DNA of 64,000 bases from Myxococcus dinghuensis (lineage in GTDB: Bacteria; Myxococcota; Myxococcia; Myxococcales; Myxococcaceae). Position 1 is the stretch's first letter. Every line of letters starts with the position of its first letter. The notes beneath the pieces are model-generated. The model had not been told where the DNA came from and searched no databases. It saw nothing but the letters and a program-made list of their open reading frames with translations. A program made the position numbers and the translations under genes. Of the stretch, positions 51,826 to 61,922 are shown piece after piece. The stretch lies in NCBI RefSeq assembly GCF_024198235.1, contig NZ_JAKCFB010000002.1, forward strand, positions 372,001 to 436,000, in the 5' to 3' direction.

Positions 51826-53455
51826 TGGCGGCGGCGGTCTCCAGGCCCAGCTCCGCCACGGAGACCTCGCGCATCCGGAACTTCTGCACCTTCCCCGTCA
51901 CCGTCATGGGGAAGGCGTCCACGAACTTCCAGTAGCGCGGCACCTTGAACGTGGCGATGCGCCCCGCACAGTGCTTCTTCAGGTCCTCCTCGCCGAGGGT
52001 GAAGCCGGGCCTGACCCGCACCCAGGCCATGACCTCCTCGCCGTACTTCACGCTCGGCACGCCGATGACCTGCGCCTCGCTCACGCCCGGATGCGTGTGG
52101 AGGAACTCCTCGACCTCGCGCGGGGAGATGTTCTCTCCGCCACGGATGATGAGGTCCTTGATGCGGCCGACGATGCGCACGTAGCCCTCGGCATCCATCG
52201 TCGCCAGGTCGCCGGTGTGCATCCACCCCGCGGCGTCCACGGCCTTGGCGGACGCCTCCGGGTTCGCCCAGTAGCCCAGCATGACGCTGTAGCCGCGCGT
52301 GCACAGCTCGCCCGCGGCGCCCCGGGGGACGACGGCGCCCGTCTCCGTGTGGATGACCTTCACCTCCAGGTGCGGGTGCACGCGGCCCACCGTGGACACG
52401 CGCTTGTCCAGCGGGTCGTCCAGGGAGCTCTGGGTGGACACCGGCGACGTCTCCGTCATGCCGTAGCAGATGGTCACCTCGCGCATGTTCATCCGCGACT
52501 GCACCTGCTTCATCACCTCCACGGGGCACGGCGAGCCCGCCATGACGCCGGTGCGCAGCGACGTCAGGTCGAACTCGCCGAAGCGCGGGTGGTCCAGCTC
52601 CGCGATGAACATGGTGGGCACGCCGTACAGGGACGTGCAGCGCTCGGCCTGGACGGTCTGCAGCACCGCCAGCGGGTCGAAGGCCTCTCCCGGAATCACC
52701 ATGGTGGCGCCGTGGGAGGTGCAGGCCAGGTTGCCAATCACCATGCCGAAGCAGTGGTAGAAGGGCACCGGGATGCAGACGCGGTCGTCCGGGCCGTAGC
52801 GCAGCGCCTCGCCGATGAAGTACCCGTTGTTGAGCACGTTGTGGTGCGACAGCGTGGCGCCCTTGGGGAAGCCCGTCGTCCCGGACGTGTATTGGATGTT
52901 GATGGGGTCGTCGAACTGGAGCGTCGCCTCGCGCGCCTCCAGCGTGGCCAGGCTGACGTGCTTCGCGTTGGAGAGCAGCAACTGCCAGTCGTCGTCCAGC
53001 ACCAGCGACACGCGCAAGGAAGGACAGCGCGGGCGCACCTCCTCCAGCATGGCGCGGTAGTCCGTCTGCCGGAAGCCGCGCGACAGCAGGAGCACGCTGG
53101 CGCCGGACTGGTTGAGCGAGTACTCCAGCTCCGCCGTGCGGTACGCCGGGTTGAGGTTGACGAGGATGGCGCCGATGCGCGCGGTGGCGTACTGCGCCAC
53201 CACCCACTCGAAGCGGTTGGGTGACCAGATTCCCACCCGGTCCCCCTTCTCCACGCCCAGCGCCAAGAGCCCCAACGCCACCTGCGTGGTGGTGTCCCAG
53301 AGCTGCCGGTACGTGGCGCGGTAGCCCTGTGAGGCGACGACCAGCGCCTCCCGGTCCGGGTAGCGCTCCACCGTCCCGCGCAGGTTCTGCCCGATGGTCT
53401 CTCCGAGCAGCGGGGTGGCACTGGTGCCATGGACATACGAGGGCGTCTGGCTCAT
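51812..53455 (-). CDS. AMP-dependent acyl-CoA synthetase (FadD-like)
   Basis: A 547-residue acyl-activating enzyme. Motifs: [11 protein letters not shown] (ATP-binding loop), [42 protein letters not shown] and the C-terminal catalytic Lys in [13 protein letters not shown]. It should convert a medium- or long-chain fatty acid to its CoA ester, probably for beta-oxidation. ATG at 53455 chosen because similarity begins there; upstream codons are low-complexity. It lies outside the biosynthetic operon and in its own unit, so a general lipid role is more likely. Confidence 0.93.
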   Translation of the reverse strand: MSQTPSYVHGTSATPLLGETIGQNLRGTVERYPDREALVVASQGYRATYRQLWDTTTQVALGLLALGVEKGDRVGIWSPNRFEWVVAQYATARIGAILVNLNPAYRTAELEYSLNQSGASVLLLSRGFRQTDYRAMLEEVRPRCPSLRVSLVLDDDWQLLLSNAKHVSLATLEAREATLQFDDPINIQYTSGTTGFPKGATLSHHNVLNNGYFIGEALRYGPDDRVCIPVPFYHCFGMVIGNLACTSHGATMVIPGEAFDPLAVLQTVQAERCTSLYGVPTMFIAELDHPRFGEFDLTSLRTGVMAGSPCPVEVMKQVQSRMNMREVTICYGMTETSPVSTQSSLDDPLDKRVSTVGRVHPHLEVKVIHTETGAVVPRGAAGELCTRGYSVMLGYWANPEASAKAVDAAGWMHTGDLATMDAEGYVRIVGRIKDLIIRGGENISPREVEEFLHTHPGVSEAQVIGVPSVKYGEEVMAWVRVRPGFTLGEEDLKKHCAGRIATFKVPRYWKFVDAFPMTVTGKVQKFRMREVSVAELGLETAAAIKTA

Positions 53456-53628
53456 GCCCCCATCGTCACGCCGCCCCCGGGGGTGGGCAAGCGGCACCTG
53501 GGGCCCACGGGCCCGCCCGCCTGGAGGCCCCGGCCCTCGACTTGTCCCACACCGGACGGGAATTCCGCCCGGAGCCGGGCAATCCCCTGGTGCGGCGTCA
53601 CACCGCACTGCATTAAATGGAGGGGCTC

Positions 53629-54474
53629 ATGGATGACTCCAACGCCAGGCTGGTCGCGGCGCTGCTCGAGGCCCGCCAGCGCCACTGCTTCCCCCCGGAC
53701 GTACGCCGGGCGGCCCCCGAGTTCGTGTCGCAGGTGCTCGGGCTGCTGTTCCCCCACTTCGCCGAGCGCCTGGAGTGTACCGCCGCCGCCGTCCGCCGGG
53801 ACGTGACGACCGTGGAGGCCAGCCTCCACCGCCTGCGCGAGACGCTGATGCCCCTCTACCCGGACATCAACGCCAGCATCCCCGCCCGCTTCATGGAGCG
53901 GCTGCCGGAGCTGTACGACTGGCTGCGCCAGGACTCGCAGGCCATCTTCGAGGCCGACCCCGCGGCGCGCACCGTGGACGAGGTCATCCTGACGTACCCG
54001 GGGTTCCTCGCCATCGCCATCTTCCGGGTGGCCAACGCCCTGCACACGCTGGGCTTCCCGCTGCTCCCCCGGCTGCTCACGGAGTACGCCCACCAGCGCA
54101 CGGGCGTGGACATCCACCCGGGGGCGACGATTGGGCGGCGCTTCGTCATCGACCACGGCACCGGCGTGGTGATTGGCGAGACGACGCTCATCGGCAACAA
54201 CGTGAAGCTCTACCAGGGCGTCACGCTGGGCGCGCTCATGGTGGAGAAGGCGCTGGCGGACAAGAAGCGCCACCCCACCATCGAGGACGACGTGGTGGTG
54301 TACGCCAACGCCACCATCCTGGGCGGGGAGACGGTGGTCGGCCGGGGCAGCATCATCGCCGGCAACGCGTGGCTCACCCAGAGCATCCCCTCCTACTCCG
54401 TGGTCACCCGCCGCAGCGAGGTCCGCGCGCGCGGCGCCGATGGCGCGATGGACGCCATCGAGTTCCACATCTGA
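53629..54474 (+). CDS. cysE: Serine O-acetyltransferase
   Basis: A 281-residue left-handed beta-helix acetyltransferase that makes O-acetylserine for cysteine synthesis. The hexapeptide part contains [15 protein letters not shown], then [16 protein letters not shown] and YQGVTLGAL; the catalytic His is in IDHGTG. The N-terminal helical domain is typical of longer SATs. ATG at 53629 was preferred to 53617 because GGAGGGG lies just upstream of it. The cysK gene follows after 44 bp, so both genes form a cysteine operon. Confidence 0.93.
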   Translation: MDDSNARLVAALLEARQRHCFPPDVRRAAPEFVSQVLGLLFPHFAERLECTAAAVRRDVTTVEASLHRLRETLMPLYPDINASIPARFMERLPELYDWLRQDSQAIFEADPAARTVDEVILTYPGFLAIAIFRVANALHTLGFPLLPRLLTEYAHQRTGVDIHPGATIGRRFVIDHGTGVVIGETTLIGNNVKLYQGVTLGALMVEKALADKKRHPTIEDDVVVYANATILGGETVVGRGSIIAGNAWLTQSIPSYSVVTRRSEVRARGADGAMDAIEFHI

Positions 54475-54518
54475 TTCCCCGAAGCACCCACCGCGCAGCC
54501 CACCCGACGAGGCCCGAC

Positions 54519-55445
54519 ATGACGAAGGTGAACAACATCCTGGACACCATCGGCAACACGCCGCACGTCCGCATCAACCGGCTGTTCCCCAACCGCGTCA
54601 CCGTCCACATGAAGCTCGAGCGCGCCAACCCGGGCGGGAGCATCAAGGACCGCATCGCGCTGTCGATGATCGAAGACGCGGAGAAGCGCGGCATCCTCAA
54701 GAAGAACAGCATCATCATCGAGCCCACCAGCGGCAACACGGGCATCGGCCTGGCGATGGTGGCGGCGGTGAAGGGCTACAAGCTGGTGCTGGTCATGCCG
54801 GAGTCGATGAGCATCGAGCGCCGCCGGCTGATGGCGGCCTACGGCGCGACGTTCGAGCTGACGCCCCGCGCCCAGGGCATGAAGGGCGCCATCGCCCGCG
54901 CCAACGAGCTGGTGGCCCAGGTGCCGGACGCGTGGATGCCGCAGCAGTTCGAGAACGAGGCCAACATCGAGGTCCACAAGCGCACCACCGCGCAGGAAAT
55001 CCTGAAGGACTTCCCGGACGGGCTCGACTACCTCATCACCGGCGTGGGCACCGGCGGCCACATCACCGCGTGCGGCGAGGTGCTCAAGCAGCACTGGCCC
55101 AAGCTGAAGGTGCTCGCGGTGGAGCCCGTGAAGTCGCCCGTCATCAGCGGCGGCCAGCCCGGCCCCCACCCCATCCAGGGCATCGGCGCGGGCTTCATCC
55201 CGAAGAACCTCCACCCGGAGATCCTCGACGGCGTGGTGCAGGTGGCGGAGGAGGACGCGTTCGAGTTCGCCCGCCGCTCCGCGCGCGAGGAGGGCATCTT
55301 CGTGGGCATCTCCTCCGGCGCGGCGCTGGCGGCGGTGAACCAGAAGCTGGGGGAGATGCCGGACAACAGCCGGGTGCTCTGCTTCTGCTACGACACCGGC
55401 GAGCGCTACCTGTCCATCGACGCGCTCTTCCCCGCGCAGGGCTGA
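54519..55445 (+). CDS. cysK: Cysteine synthase (O-acetylserine sulfhydrylase)
   Basis: A 308-residue fold-type II PLP enzyme that makes cysteine from O-acetylserine and sulfide. The PLP Lys is in [12 protein letters not shown], the substrate loop is [11 protein letters not shown], and the phosphate loop GVGTGGHI. The C-terminal GISSGAAL matches CysK. It is the partner of the upstream cysE gene. The start ATG at 54519 gives the family's usual [10 protein letters not shown] beginning. Cystathionine beta-synthase is unlikely given the length and context. Confidence 0.94.
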   Translation: MTKVNNILDTIGNTPHVRINRLFPNRVTVHMKLERANPGGSIKDRIALSMIEDAEKRGILKKNSIIIEPTSGNTGIGLAMVAAVKGYKLVLVMPESMSIERRRLMAAYGATFELTPRAQGMKGAIARANELVAQVPDAWMPQQFENEANIEVHKRTTAQEILKDFPDGLDYLITGVGTGGHITACGEVLKQHWPKLKVLAVEPVKSPVISGGQPGPHPIQGIGAGFIPKNLHPEILDGVVQVAEEDAFEFARRSAREEGIFVGISSGAALAAVNQKLGEMPDNSRVLCFCYDTGERYLSIDALFPAQG

Positions 55446-55463
55446 CGCCCCGCTTCGTCAGCC
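55440..55463. terminator. Bidirectional terminator hairpin candidate
   Basis: A perfect 8-bp stem GGCTGACG / CGTCAGCC with an 8-base loop spans the stop codons of cysK (plus) and the aminotransferase (minus). No T-run on either side, but the position between two convergent genes and the perfect stem support termination. Confidence 0.55.
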
Positions 55464-56594
55464 GGGCCAGGCCCGCACCAGCTCCACCAGCCGGTCCAGC
55501 TCCGCCGGCTGGTTGTAGAAGTGGGGCGACAGGCGGATGCGACCCCGGCGCACGGAGTGGGCCACCTGGTGCCCGGCCAGGTACGCGCCGAGCGCCCGGG
55601 CCTGGGCGCCGGGCGGCAGGAAGGTGAGGATGCCCGCGCGGTGCTCGGGCGCGGGCCCCACCTCGCAGCCCAGCGCCCGCAGACCGGTCTCCGCGTGCGC
55701 GAGCAGGTCGCGGATGCGCGCCTCGATGGCGGGGATGCCCACCTCCTGGAGCAGCGCCAGCGAGGCCCCCAGCGCGTAGAGGCCGGTGTACGCGGCGCTG
55801 CCCTCCTCGAACTTGCGCGCGTCGGCGCGCAGCTCGAAGTGGGTGCGGTTGAAGTTCCACGCGTCCGTGGTGCTGCGCCAGCCCACCAGCACCGGCCGCA
55901 AGCGGGGCAGCACCTCCCTGGAGACGTAGAGCAGGCCGATGCCGGAGACGCCGAGCATCCACTTGTGGCTGTCCGCGCTCAGGAAGTGGATGCGGCTCTT
56001 CTTCACGTCCACCGGCACGCACCCCACGCTCTGGATGCCGTCCACGCAGAACAGCACCCCGGCGCGCTCGCACAGCGCGCCCACCGCGTCCAGGTCCGTG
56101 CGGTAGCCGGTGGCGAACTGAACGGAGGACACCGCCACCACGCGCGTGCGTGGCGTGAGGGCCCGGGCCACGGCCTCCGGCGTGACGCCGTCGTCGGCCA
56201 CCTCGATGTCGCGCACCACCACGCCCCGGTCCTTCAGGTGCAGCCAGGGGTAGACGTTGGACGGGTACTCCAGGGACGTGGCCACCGCGACCTCGTCCCC
56301 GGGCTTCCAGTCCAGCCCCTCCGCCACCAGCCCCAGGCCGTGGCTGGTGTTGCGCACGAAGGCCACCTCGTCGGGCTCGGCGTGGAGGAGCCTCGCGGCC
56401 AGCTCGCGCACGCGCTCGCAGTGCGCCTCCCAGCCGCGCTCGTGGCGGATGCCGTGGTAGACGAGGTCGTCCATCCACTCCCGCACCGCCTCCGCGGCCC
56501 GGAGGCTGGTGGGCGCCACGCCCGCGTGGTTGAAGTAGAGCTGCTCCCGGAGGACCGGGAAGAGGGCGCGGTAGGACTCGAGCGGGTGCGTCAT
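55458..56594 (-). CDS. Aminotransferase class V (cysteine desulfurase-like)
   Basis: A 378-residue PLP enzyme of class V. The PLP Lys is in FLSADSHKWMLGVSGIG, preceded by VDGIQSVG, where Asp and Gln bind PLP. LYFNHAGVAPTS near the N-terminus is typical. The length and HKW motif fit the isopenicillin-epimerase/desulfurase-like subgroup rather than IscS, which has a conserved Cys loop not seen here. Next to cysE-cysK, a role in sulfur or amino-acid metabolism is possible. ATG at 56594 chosen by similarity; the longer frame adds a Pro/Ala-rich stretch. Confidence 0.87.
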   Translation of the reverse strand: MTHPLESYRALFPVLREQLYFNHAGVAPTSLRAAEAVREWMDDLVYHGIRHERGWEAHCERVRELAARLLHAEPDEVAFVRNTSHGLGLVAEGLDWKPGDEVAVATSLEYPSNVYPWLHLKDRGVVVRDIEVADDGVTPEAVARALTPRTRVVAVSSVQFATGYRTDLDAVGALCERAGVLFCVDGIQSVGCVPVDVKKSRIHFLSADSHKWMLGVSGIGLLYVSREVLPRLRPVLVGWRSTTDAWNFNRTHFELRADARKFEEGSAAYTGLYALGASLALLQEVGIPAIEARIRDLLAHAETGLRALGCEVGPAPEHRAGILTFLPPGAQARALGAYLAGHQVAHSVRRGRIRLSPHFYNQPAELDRLVELVRAWPG

Positions 56595-56904
56595 CCCCCG
56601 AGTGTAGCCACCGCCCGTCGGGAGGGCGCCAGGACTCGCGCCCTCCGGGGCGTGGAGGCGTTCACCGCGTGGCAGGACGTCCCCGGCGGGAAAAGCGGGC
56701 GGAAATTGCCCGGCAAATCCGGCCTCGCCGTATCCGGGATGGAAGTTCCCCGGAGCCGCCATGGTGGTGGCCCCGGGGCACGTGCCATCCCGGTGCGAAC
56801 CGGCCCCTGCCCCGGGGTGGCGCGTGTAATCTTCCGAGCGTCCGCTGGGGCGTGCGCACGCGCAGAGGCTGCGTCCGGGGCACGGCTCGCATAGCGTGCG
56901 CGGC
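56595..56904. other. Divergent intergenic region, nothing specific seen
   Basis: A 310-bp gap between the class V aminotransferase (minus) and pxpAB (plus). It must hold both promoters. No clear -35/-10 pair, operator palindrome or small gene stands out. Open frames in it are extensions of the neighbours with low-complexity sequence. Confidence 0.4.
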
Positions 56905-58191
56905 ATGACGGAGTGCCTCCTCAACATCGACCTGGGTGAGCTGCCCGAAGAGGACGAGCGCCTCTACGCGCTCGCGCGGGTGGCCAACATCGCCTGCGGA
57001 GGACACGCGGGGGACGAGGCCTCCATGCGCCGTGCGCTGACGCTGTGCGCGCGCCACGGCGCTTCCGCGGGCGCACACCCGTCCTACGAGGACCGGGGGC
57101 ACTTCGGCCGCCGCGCGCTCGAGGTGGCGCCGGAGGTCCTGCGTGGACAGGTGGCCGAGCAGTGCGCCCGGCTCGCGAGGCTCGCGCGCGAGGCCCAGGT
57201 CCCCGTGCGGTTCGCCAAGCCCCACGGCGCGCTGTATCACGCGGCGAACGCGTCGCCCGCGCTGGCCCGGGCGGTGGTGGCGGGGCTGGTGGAGGCGCTC
57301 GGCGCGGACCTCACCCTCATCTCCCCTCCCGAGGGCGCGCTGAGGGACGCGGCGAATGAAGCGGGGCTCACGCACGCGCGCGAGGGCTTCGCGGACCGGG
57401 GCACGCGGCCGGATGGTTCGCTGATTCCCCGGGGGCAACCGGGCGCCGTGCTGACGGACGCCGCGCGCATCCGCGACAACACGGTGCGACTGGCCACGGG
57501 AGGCACGGTCGATACGCTGTGCGTACACGGCGACACGCCGGGCGCCGTGGAGCTGGCGCGCGAGGTGCGCTCCACGCTGGACGCGCTCGCCCTGCGCGTG
57601 GAGCCGCTGGGTGAAGGCGCGCTGCGGCTGCAACTCCCCCAGGCCCTGGAGCGCAGGCTGGCGCGTGAGGCCCTGCGCGCGGTGCCTCACGTGCTCGACG
57701 CGGTCATCACGGAGGAGCACGCGTGTGTGTACTTCGACCCGGCCGCGCCTCCGGAGGAGCCTCGACTGGCGCTGGCGGAGCTGCTGCGCGCCCCCGCCTC
57801 CACCGCCGCCACCCCGCTCGTCACGCTGCGGGTGAGATACGACGGACCTGACCTGGACAAGGTGGCCGAGCGCGCCGGGCTGACGGTGGACGCGGTGGCC
57901 CGGCTCCATGCGGCGCGTGAGTACACCGTGCGGTGCGTGGGCTTCCTGCCGGGCTTCGCGTACCTGGGTGACGTGGACCCGCGCATCGCCGTCCCCCGCC
58001 TGCCCTCGCCCCGTGTCCGCGTGCCCGCGCTCGCGGTGGGCATCGCGGGCGAGCGCACCGGCATCTACCCCTTCACGTCGCCCGGGGGCTGGAACCTGAT
58101 TGGCACGGCGCTGGACTTCACCGCCTTCCACCCGGACCGGGGCGCGGTGCTGCAACTGGGTGACCGGGTGCGCTTCGAGCGGGTGGGCTGA
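56905..58191 (+). CDS. 5-oxoprolinase PxpA-PxpB fusion
   Basis: A 428-residue fusion. Residues 1-205 are a LamB/YcsF (PxpA) domain (LLNIDLGELPEED, ARVANIACGGHAGD, GAHPSYEDRGHFGRR, FAKPHGALYH, CVHGDTPGAVE). Residues about 210-428 are a PxpB/KipI domain (VRYDGPDLDKVAERAGL, CVGFLPGFAYLGDVDPRIAVPR, GIYPFTSPGGWNLIG). With PxpC encoded next, it makes ATP-dependent 5-oxoprolinase, which opens 5-oxoproline to glutamate. The subunits are separate genes in E. coli and B. subtilis. ATG at 56905 was preferred over GTG at 56896. Confidence 0.9.
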   Translation: MTECLLNIDLGELPEEDERLYALARVANIACGGHAGDEASMRRALTLCARHGASAGAHPSYEDRGHFGRRALEVAPEVLRGQVAEQCARLARLAREAQVPVRFAKPHGALYHAANASPALARAVVAGLVEALGADLTLISPPEGALRDAANEAGLTHAREGFADRGTRPDGSLIPRGQPGAVLTDAARIRDNTVRLATGGTVDTLCVHGDTPGAVELAREVRSTLDALALRVEPLGEGALRLQLPQALERRLAREALRAVPHVLDAVITEEHACVYFDPAAPPEEPRLALAELLRAPASTAATPLVTLRVRYDGPDLDKVAERAGLTVDAVARLHAAREYTVRCVGFLPGFAYLGDVDPRIAVPRLPSPRVRVPALAVGIAGERTGIYPFTSPGGWNLIGTALDFTAFHPDRGAVLQLGDRVRFERVG

Positions 58192-59066
58192 TGGCGGGCT
58201 GGCTGGAGATGGCAGGCGGGGGGGGCCCCGCCATGGTGCAGGACGGCGGACGCGCGGGGCAGATGCACCACGGCGTGCCTCCAGGCGGGGCGCTGGTGCC
58301 CGAGCTGCTGGCGCAGGCGAACCTCGCCGTGGGCAACACCTGGGGCGCGGCGGCGCTGGAGTGCCTGGGGCGGCTGGAGCTGCGCGTCCGCGGCCGTTCA
58401 GCGCGCGTCGCCGTGGATGGGCGCGTCTTCAGCGTCGCGGAGGGAGAGGCCTTCACCGTCCCCCCTCCCGAGCACACCAGCGTGCGCTACGTCGCGGTGG
58501 ACGGCGGGCTGGAGGTCCCCGAGGTGCTCGGAGGACGCGGCACGCTGCTGGTGGCGAAGCTGGGAGGCCACGAGGGCCGCCTGCTCCGAAACGGTGACGC
58601 GCTGCCGCTCGGCCACCCACGCGGCCATGCCCGGACCCTCGATGTGACGGCGGCGCTCGACGCCGACGCGGCCGTGCGCGTGCTGCTGGGGCCGGACACG
58701 GAGCGCTTCGACCCGCTGATGGCGGCCTCGCTCCAGGGGAGCGCCTTCGCCGTCTCTCCCGCGACGGACCGCGTGGGGATGCGGCTCCACGGCCCGGCGC
58801 TCTCGCACGGAGACGAGGGTTCGGGGACCTCGCGGCCCATGGTGCGCGGCGCCATCCAGGTGACGCTGTCGGGAGAGCCCATCGTGCTCGGCCCGGACCA
58901 CCCCACCACGGGGGGCTACCCCCTCATCGCCACCGTCATCCGCGCGGACTGGGGACGGCTCGGCGCGCGACGTCCCGGCGCGCCCGTCCGGTTCCACGCG
59001 GTGAGCCTGGAGGAGGCCCGGGACGCGTGGCGAGCACACACGCGGCTCCTCCACGGCGGCGACTGA
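58191..59066 (+). CDS. pxpC: 5-oxoprolinase subunit C (KipA/biotin-dependent carboxyltransferase-like)
   Basis: A 291-residue protein of the KipA/AHS2 family. MVQDGGRAGQMHHGVPPGGALV is the family's start block (DxGR.G....G.p.gGa.D), and the later HPTTGGYPLIATVIRADWGRLG segment is its typical end. Its ATG shares one base with the preceding stop (TGATG), so it is coupled to pxpAB. The original Asp of the first block is Val here, a small deviation. Functions with PxpA/PxpB in 5-oxoproline cleavage. Confidence 0.9.
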   Translation: MAGWLEMAGGGGPAMVQDGGRAGQMHHGVPPGGALVPELLAQANLAVGNTWGAAALECLGRLELRVRGRSARVAVDGRVFSVAEGEAFTVPPPEHTSVRYVAVDGGLEVPEVLGGRGTLLVAKLGGHEGRLLRNGDALPLGHPRGHARTLDVTAALDADAAVRVLLGPDTERFDPLMAASLQGSAFAVSPATDRVGMRLHGPALSHGDEGSGTSRPMVRGAIQVTLSGEPIVLGPDHPTTGGYPLIATVIRADWGRLGARRPGAPVRFHAVSLEEARDAWRAHTRLLHGGD

Positions 59067-59089
59067 CGACGCGGGCTCAAGGCGCGTCG
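59067..59089. terminator. Bidirectional terminator hairpin candidate
   Basis: A perfect 7-bp stem CGACGCG / CGCGTCG with a 9-base loop lies between the convergent pxpC and Uma2 genes and contains the Uma2 stop codon in its loop. No T-run. Confidence 0.5.
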
Positions 59090-59655
59090 AGCTCCGGGGG
59101 CCACAGGGCCCCCAGGTCGAGCAGCAGGGACTCGAAGGGCTCCACCCGGACCTGCTGCACCCCGGCGTAGCGCCCTCGGGGGAGCCATCGGTCGTCGACA
59201 CGCTGGAGCACCTCGAGCGTCCGCTCCTCGGGGTCCACCAGCCAGAGCTGGCCGACACCTTCTCGCGCGTAGAGCTCGCTCTTGCGTCCCCGGTCCAACC
59301 GCTGCGTGGAGGGCGAGGGGATTTCGCAGACCCAGTCAGGCGCCTGCGTGAAGAACCGCGCCCTCAACGCACGGGGAGAAAGCCGCTCCGCGCTCCAGGC
59401 CGCGATATCCGGCACGAGCACGTTCCCTCCAAGATGCAGCTCCGGCTCGGACATGAAGCGCCAACCACCCGGCCCGCCATGTCCGCGCTGGAAGCGAGCG
59501 TACAACTCGCCGACCAGCGTCACTTGCGCGTTGCCATGCGGATTCGCCGGCCTCGGCGTGGCGATGAGCCTCCCGTCGATGAGCTGCCCCACCACGTCCT
59601 CGGGCAAGGCCTCGAGGTCCGCGTACGTCGCCGGGCGCTTCGTCTCCTGCCCCAT
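59077..59655 (-). CDS. Uma2-family (DUF820) putative nuclease-fold protein
   Basis: A 192-residue Uma2 protein of the PD-(D/E)XK fold. Family segments: YADLEALPEDVVGQLIDGRLI, SEPELHLGGNVLVPDIAAWS (metal-site Asp), WVCEIPSPSTQRLDRGRKSELYAREGVGQLWLVDPE. All acidic positions are present. These are found in many copies in cyanobacteria and myxobacteria; their biological role is not settled. ATG at 59655 begins directly with the family pattern. Confidence 0.88.
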   Translation of the reverse strand: MGQETKRPATYADLEALPEDVVGQLIDGRLIATPRPANPHGNAQVTLVGELYARFQRGHGGPGGWRFMSEPELHLGGNVLVPDIAAWSAERLSPRALRARFFTQAPDWVCEIPSPSTQRLDRGRKSELYAREGVGQLWLVDPEERTLEVLQRVDDRWLPRGRYAGVQQVRVEPFESLLLDLGALWPPELDAP

Positions 59656-59806
59656 CTCCAGCTCCCCACTCCCCCATCATCCGCCTCGCCTCCCCCAAGT
59701 GGAACCCCACCTGTCACCGCGTGTCCACCCCTTCCTACTCCAGAGGTCCGACACGACGGGCGGGACCCGACTGGGCCCGCGGTCCTCGAGCGGGCAGGAT
59801 GGCCCC

Positions 59807-60292
59807 ATGGAGTTGCACACCGAGCGGCTCACCCTCCGGGACTTCCGCCCCGAGGACGCACCGAGCGTCGTCGCCTACCAATCCCAGCCCGCGTACCTCG
59901 AGCACTACGGCCAGCCTCCACCCACGACCGAGGAGGTCCGCGCCTTCGTGGAGAGGCTGTGCCGCTGGGCCACGGAGGTGCCACGGACGAAGTACCAGCT
60001 CGCCATCGTCCGGAAGGGGCGCGTCATCGGGACGTGCGGCGTACGACGGGAGTCCCCGGGCGACCTCGTCGCCGAGTACGGTTGCGAGCTGGACCCGGCG
60101 GCCTGGAAGCACGGCTACGCGCTGGAGGCCTCGCGAGCGCTCATCGCCTTCGCGTTCGCCACGCTCGGCATCGAGGGCCTGTTCGCGCGGACCCGGCCCG
60201 CGAACGTCGGCGCCATCCGCCTCGCGGAGTCCCTGGGCTTCCACCGCGTCGCGGACGGACACTACACACTGTCCCGTCCCCAGGCGCGATGA
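59807..60292 (+). CDS. GNAT-family N-acetyltransferase
   Basis: A 161-residue RimJ/RimL-type GNAT. LHTERLTLRDFRPEDAPSVV is the family start, YGCELDPAAWKHGYALEA is the acetyl-CoA loop region (altered from R.xGxG/A to WKHGYA), and ARTRPANVGAIRLAESLGFHRV is the conserved end. It acetylates an amine of a small molecule or protein terminus; the substrate is unknown. ATG at 59807 begins where the family begins; the long frame upstream is the antisense of Uma2. Confidence 0.87.
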   Translation: MELHTERLTLRDFRPEDAPSVVAYQSQPAYLEHYGQPPPTTEEVRAFVERLCRWATEVPRTKYQLAIVRKGRVIGTCGVRRESPGDLVAEYGCELDPAAWKHGYALEASRALIAFAFATLGIEGLFARTRPANVGAIRLAESLGFHRVADGHYTLSRPQAR

Positions 60293-60307
60293 GCCGGTGA
60301 CAGGGGC

Positions 60308-61537
60308 TCAGTCCCTCCGTGGCAGCGTGAACGTGAAGGTCGTCCCACGCCCGACCTCGCTCGCCACCCGGACCGTACCGCCGTGCGCCTCGACGATGCC
60401 GCGGGTGATGGAGAGCCCCAGGCCCACGCCACCGCCCGGGATGCGCGCCGTCGGACGCTGGAAGCGGTCGAACAGGACGGGCAGCAGCTCCGGCGGAATC
60501 CCCGAGCCCGTATCGGCCACGCTCAGCTCCACGACCCGCTCCCCGACCTCCGCGGTGATGGTGATGGAGCCACCCGCGGGCGTGTAGCGGACGGCGTTGC
60601 CCACCAGGTTGGAGAACACCTGATGGACGCGGTCGGGGTCGCACTCGACGTCGACCTCCCGCGCCGGAGGCTGCAGCGCCAGGTCGATGCCCCGCTCCTG
60701 CGCGAGCGGCCCCAGGTCCGCGGCCTGCTCCAGGAGCTGACCGAGCGGATGCGACACCCGGTTCAGGCGGAACGCCCCGCCCTCGATGGCCGCGAAGTCG
60801 AGCAGGTCATGGATGAGCCGCTCCATGCGCAGCGCGGAGCGGTTGAGCGTCTCCAGGTGATGCCGCGCCCGACCGCTCAGCGGCGCGAGCAGCGGCGCCA
60901 GCAACGATGACGTCATCGCGATGACGCCCAGGGGATTGCGGAGGTCGTGCGACACCATCGCCAGCAGCTCGCCGCGCAGGCGCACCTCGGCCTCCGCCGC
61001 GCGCCGGGCGGCCCGCTCCGCCTCGTAGAGCCGCCCGTTCTCCACCGCGACGGCCGCCGAGTCCGCGAGCGTCTGGAGCAGCGACACCTCGCGGGCGCCC
61101 GGAGTCCGGCGCTCGGCCCAGTAGGCCCCGATGGCCCCCACGGGGTCGGAGCGCCGCACCGGCACCATCACCAGGCTCTTCACGAAGGTGGTCCGGTACG
61201 CTTCGTGGGGGATGCGTTCGTCCGCGTAGATGTCCTCGATGACCGCCGGCGCGCGGTTCAGCATGGACCAGCCGGAGATGCACTGCTCGATGGGGAAGCG
61301 GCGCCCCTTCCACAGGGGCGCGATCGCGTCCTCGTCCGCATAGTGGACCCGGTCCTCCTCCCGGAGCACGAACGTGACGCCGTCCGCGCCGCTGAGCCGT
61401 CGCGCGGCGCGGCGCACCACCGCCATGACGTCCTCCAACGTCCTCAGGTGCGCCAGTTCGCGGACGACCTCCAACAACACGAGGGCGTCGTCATGCGACA
61501 GCACCTCGAGCGGGAGGGGATCCTCAAACCTTCGCAA
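60308..61537 (-). CDS. GAF-domain sensor histidine kinase
   Basis: A 409-residue soluble kinase. A GAF domain (about 25-170; VRRAARRLSGADGVTFVLRE, CISGWSMLNRAPAVIEDI) is followed by HisKA (SHDLRNPLGVIAM, with the phospho-accepting His) and HATPase_c (NLVGNAVRYTP, DTGSGIPPELLPVLFDRF, GGVGLGLSITRGIVEAHGG). All kinase boxes are intact. No membrane helices and no receiver domain. TTG start at 61537 is supported by a perfect AAGGAGGT 5 bp upstream. No response regulator is adjacent, so it is an orphan kinase, common in myxobacteria. Confidence 0.93.
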   Translation of the reverse strand: MRRFEDPLPLEVLSHDDALVLLEVVRELAHLRTLEDVMAVVRRAARRLSGADGVTFVLREEDRVHYADEDAIAPLWKGRRFPIEQCISGWSMLNRAPAVIEDIYADERIPHEAYRTTFVKSLVMVPVRRSDPVGAIGAYWAERRTPGAREVSLLQTLADSAAVAVENGRLYEAERAARRAAEAEVRLRGELLAMVSHDLRNPLGVIAMTSSLLAPLLAPLSGRARHHLETLNRSALRMERLIHDLLDFAAIEGGAFRLNRVSHPLGQLLEQAADLGPLAQERGIDLALQPPAREVDVECDPDRVHQVFSNLVGNAVRYTPAGGSITITAEVGERVVELSVADTGSGIPPELLPVLFDRFQRPTARIPGGGVGLGLSITRGIVEAHGGTVRVASEVGRGTTFTFTLPRRD

Positions 61538-61922
61538 GGACGACCTCCTTGGGAGAGGGACTCAGTCAACACACCCGGGAAGCAGGTCGTTCACGCGCCT
61601 GCTGTACCCGCCAGGAAACGCCCCCACCATCCTACCTCCCGCCCGCCTGGCCCCTGGTATAGGGAGGCCGCGCTCCGCTGGCCAGCGGGACCGACACGCC
61701 GCGCGCATCCACGCCACGCAGTGCCCACGCGTCGACACCCCACGTCCACCCGCGCGCCCACACGTTCCACGGCGGACGGATGGCTGTATCACTCGTGAAT
61801 ACCAGGGGTTGGGCGCGCCGCGCGCGGGGGTGAGGGAAACCCTGGGGGAGTTCCGTTCAAGGGACGGGCGCGACCGCGGCTCGCCATGGCGGCGACGTGG
61901 CCCATGCCTTCGAGGAAGTCCC
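61538..61922. other. 385-bp divergent intergenic region, nothing specific seen
   Basis: Lies between the histidine kinase (minus) and the secreted M23-like gene (plus), so it carries both promoters. Open frames across it are extensions with low-complexity Pro/Arg sequence. No repeat or clear promoter stands out. Confidence 0.4.
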
